Source: Neisseria animaloris (lineage in GTDB: Bacteria; Pseudomonadota; Gammaproteobacteria; Burkholderiales; Neisseriaceae). Taken from it: 64,000 nucleotides of DNA. Both the position numbers and the translations under genes were made by a program. Within the stretch, counting starts at the first letter, position 1. The number at the start of each line of letters is the position of its first letter. The notes below the pieces were generated by a model. That model did not search any database. It was not told the DNA's origin and saw only the letters and a program-made list of their open reading frames with translations. Location of the stretch: assembly GCF_900637855.1 (NCBI RefSeq), contig NZ_LR134440.1, forward strand, positions 248,001 through 312,000. Reading direction: 5' to 3'. This document shows positions 61,953 to 64,000 of this stretch, one piece after another.

Positions 61953-62732
61953 TTACCAAGCCACAATATAAGTGATGCGGTAATTCAGCGGCAACATACC
62001 GTTTGGCGCGCGCATGTTTTCATAGGCCGTCTGAAAACGCTGCCAGCGGTTTTTACCGGTTAAGCCTTTGTTTTCGCGCTGTATCACATGGTTGGCACCG
62101 ATGTTTTTCAGGCTGTGCAGCAGGGCTTTGAGGGTGGGGAAATATTGGGTGTAGCTTTCGGTGTGTATGCGAATGTTTTGAAAACGGCAAAAGGCCGTCT
62201 GAATGTCGCTTTCGGTGAGAAAGCGGTTGACGTGCGCGCTTTCGTCGGCGGCCTGCCATGCCTGTTCGAGCTGTTGCAGGCTGCCTGCGCTAACGGTAGC
62301 CACGGCCGCATAACCGCCGATACGGATCACGCGCCGCATTTCGGCGGCGGCGCGTTCGAGGTTGCACCATTGCAGGGCGAGGCTGCTGAAACAGGCATCC
62401 ATGCTGCCGCCCGCCAACGGCAGCGATTCGGCATCGGCGAGCAGGCAGCAGTCGGCGCGGCGGTGGCGGGTGATGTGGCGCAACATGCCTTCGGCCAAAT
62501 CGAGGGCAAGCACGTTTGCACCGCGACTGCGTATTTGTTCGCTGACCCAGCCGCTGCCCGCGCCGATGTCGGCAACGGTTTTGCGGTTGAGGCCGTCTGA
62601 AAAACGGCTTTCCAGAAGTTGCAGCAAACGCAGCCCGGCCTGTTGCTGGATGGCTGCCGATGCGTCGTAGCTTTCGGCCGCTTGGCTGAAGGCGCGGGCA
62701 ATGTGGTGTTTGGACGGGTTTTCAGACGGCAT
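61953..62732 (-). CDS. bioC: Malonyl-[ACP] O-methyltransferase
   Basis: A 259-residue SAM-dependent methyltransferase that starts pimeloyl synthesis for biotin. The SAM loop is VADIGAGSGWVSEQIRSRGA, and DACFSSLALQWCNLERAAAE is the family core. ATG 62732 and the first residues MPSEN are encoded by an uptake sequence (ATG CCG TCT GAA AAC) that also supplies the bioF stop. It overlaps bioF by 11 bases and is translationally coupled. bioG or bioH is not adjacent. Confidence 0.92.
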   Translation of the reverse strand: MPSENPSKHHIARAFSQAAESYDASAAIQQQAGLRLLQLLESRFSDGLNRKTVADIGAGSGWVSEQIRSRGANVLALDLAEGMLRHITRHRRADCCLLADAESLPLAGGSMDACFSSLALQWCNLERAAAEMRRVIRIGGYAAVATVSAGSLQQLEQAWQAADESAHVNRFLTESDIQTAFCRFQNIRIHTESYTQYFPTLKALLHSLKNIGANHVIQRENKGLTGKNRWQRFQTAYENMRAPNGMLPLNYRITYIVAW

Positions 62733-63882
62733 CTTGCAAGCCTTTGATTAATGTTTCGATATGCGTTGCGTCGTGGGCGGCGGTGAGGGTAATCCGCAGC
62801 CGTGCCTGCCCGACGGGTACGGTGGGCGGGCGGATGGCGGGCACATACAGGCCGTGCCTGCGCAGGGTAGTAGATGCGGATAAGGCCGCTTCGTTGCTGC
62901 CGCATAAAAAGGGCTGGATGGCGGTTTCAGACGGCATCAGGCGTTCCCGCAATCCGCATTCGGATAAGGCCGTCTGAAACAGGCGGATATTGCCGCACAG
63001 TTTTTCGCGCAAACCGTCGGCGGCACGAACGCGCTCCAAAGCAACAGACAGCGCGGCGGCTTGGGCGGGCGGAAAGGCGGTGCTGTAAATAAGGTGGCGG
63101 GCGAATTGGGTGAGGTATTCGGCTACGGTGCGGCTGCACAATACCGCCGCGCCCATCAGCCCGACCGCTTTGCCGAAGGTAACGATAAGTATGTTTGGCT
63201 GCACGCCTGCGACTGCCGCACTGCCGCGCCCTTCGCCGCCCAGCACGCCGATACCGTGCGCGTCGTCGAGCAGCAGCCATGCGCCGTATCGTCCGCACAG
63301 GCTTTTCAGACGGCCTAAGTCGGCGGTGTCGCCGTCCATGCTGAACACGCCTTCGCTGGCCACCAAGATTCTTTTGCCTGCATGTTCAATCAATTGCTTT
63401 TCCAAAACGTCGTATTGCCGATGGGCGAACCGCTTAAACTGCGCGGGGCCGAGAGCGGCGGCTTCCTGCATGGAAGCGTGGCAGAGTTTGTCGGCCAGCA
63501 GCACGTCGTCTTTGCCCAATAAACCGAGCAACACGGCTTGGTTGGCGGCGTAACCGCTGGGGAACAGGATGGCGCGTTCGTAGCCGAGCCAATCGGCCAA
63601 ACGGTTTTCCAACGTTTCGTGCGCATCGGTGTGGCCGCTAACCAAAGGCGAGCCGCCGCTGCCGGTGCCGTATTGCGCCAAAGCCTGCTGCCAGGCGGCG
63701 ATAACGGCAGGGTCGCGGCTCAAACCGAGATAATCGTTGCCGGCAAAGTTTAAATAGCGTTTGCCGCCGCTTTCGAGATACGGCGGTGCGGTATCGGCAC
63801 GGCGGGCGGTGCGGCGGCGGTAGGCTTGTTTGGCCGTTTGGCGGTCGAGCGCGGCTTGCAGGTGGTCGTTCCAGTTCATCAT
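62722..63882 (-). CDS. bioF: 8-amino-7-oxononanoate synthase
   Basis: A PLP enzyme of about 386 residues (from the MMNWNDHLQA start at 63882; 63879 is equally possible, and 63900 adds six residues). It joins pimeloyl-ACP or -CoA with alanine in biotin synthesis. Motifs are YLNFAGNDYLGLS, GSGGSPLVSGHTDAHETLEN, LLLDDAHGIGVLG and the Lys-bearing ILIVTFGKAVGLMGA. Several uptake sequences are in the coding region. The last codons GAT GCC GTC TGA lie in the uptake sequence shared with bioC. Confidence 0.95.
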   Translation of the reverse strand: MMNWNDHLQAALDRQTAKQAYRRRTARRADTAPPYLESGGKRYLNFAGNDYLGLSRDPAVIAAWQQALAQYGTGSGGSPLVSGHTDAHETLENRLADWLGYERAILFPSGYAANQAVLLGLLGKDDVLLADKLCHASMQEAAALGPAQFKRFAHRQYDVLEKQLIEHAGKRILVASEGVFSMDGDTADLGRLKSLCGRYGAWLLLDDAHGIGVLGGEGRGSAAVAGVQPNILIVTFGKAVGLMGAAVLCSRTVAEYLTQFARHLIYSTAFPPAQAAALSVALERVRAADGLREKLCGNIRLFQTALSECGLRERLMPSETAIQPFLCGSNEAALSASTTLRRHGLYVPAIRPPTVPVGQARLRITLTAAHDATHIETLIKGLQDAV

Positions 63883-64000
63883 GGCTGCGGCGGGTTGCAA
63901 AGCGGCAGAGTGTGTATGGTTTCAGACGGCCTGTCAAATCGGCCGGCAGCTGCCCGCCTGTCTGAGCCGGCGGTTTTTTGGTACAATATCCGCCGTTTTG

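Noticed and set aside
63975..64000. TACAAT near the right edge considered as a plus-strand promoter
   Set aside because: No convincing -35 lies at 16-18 bases and the downstream gene is outside the window.

Overview
The window is a chromosomal segment of a Neisseria-type betaproteobacterium (family Neisseriaceae). The main evidence is the 12-base DNA uptake sequence AGGCCGTCTGAA, which recurs through the window. It occurs singly, inside genes and very often as inverted pairs that form transcription terminators. Gene content and synteny (ndk-rlmN-pilW-rodZ-ispG-hisS-yfgM-der, rpsA-ihfB, a LolD plus single-permease pair, no bamB) agree. The species cannot be fixed from sequence alone.

Positions 1-16.7 kb are the right end of a lambda-like (siphovirus) prophage. 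In order it has a partial gene, the tail tube gene (V-like), tail-assembly chaperone G and its GT frameshift partner, a tape measure protein with an embedded lytic transglycosylase domain, the M-L-K-I-J tail-tip genes, three uncharacterised genes beyond J, and a lysis cassette. The lysis cassette holds a holin, a probable SAR endolysin, a 50-residue ORF and nested Rz/Rz1 spanins. A convergent tyrosine integrase closes the element. It abuts the 5' end of dusC, a gene class known as a prophage integration site. Head genes and the other attachment site lie off the left edge.

Positions 16.8-34.5 kb hold mostly separate housekeeping genes: dusC, an EamA exporter, an M14 carboxypeptidase, a glutaredoxin-like protein, a 34-residue basic protein with its own promoter and terminator, recB, a Dyp peroxidase, a metallophosphoesterase, pyrG, fadD, mnmA, elaA, a DUF945 protein and a DUF4149 membrane protein. 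Positions 34.5-49.1 kb hold uraA, cmk, rpsA, ihfB, zapE, ndk and the rlmN-to-der cluster. bamB is absent from that cluster and an unrecognised 130-residue gene lies between ispG and hisS.

Positions 49.2-64 kb hold purE, a TPR lipoprotein, an O-methyltransferase, a DUF3460 protein, pcnB, lolC/F-lolD, a small relic ORF, ilvD, a decayed IS3-family transposase, a divergent LysR regulator and YcaC-like hydrolase with an inverted repeat between them, a glutathione S-transferase, a hemerythrin protein, a YcbX-like MOSC protein, and bioF-bioC on the minus strand.

The most notable observations are: a canonical G_GGA_AAC slippery heptamer at the G/GT junction; one uptake sequence that supplies both the stop of bioF and the start of bioC; further genes ending in Ala-Val-stop supplied by the uptake sequence; the complete small transcription unit at 20.6-20.85 kb; and uptake sequences throughout the prophage.
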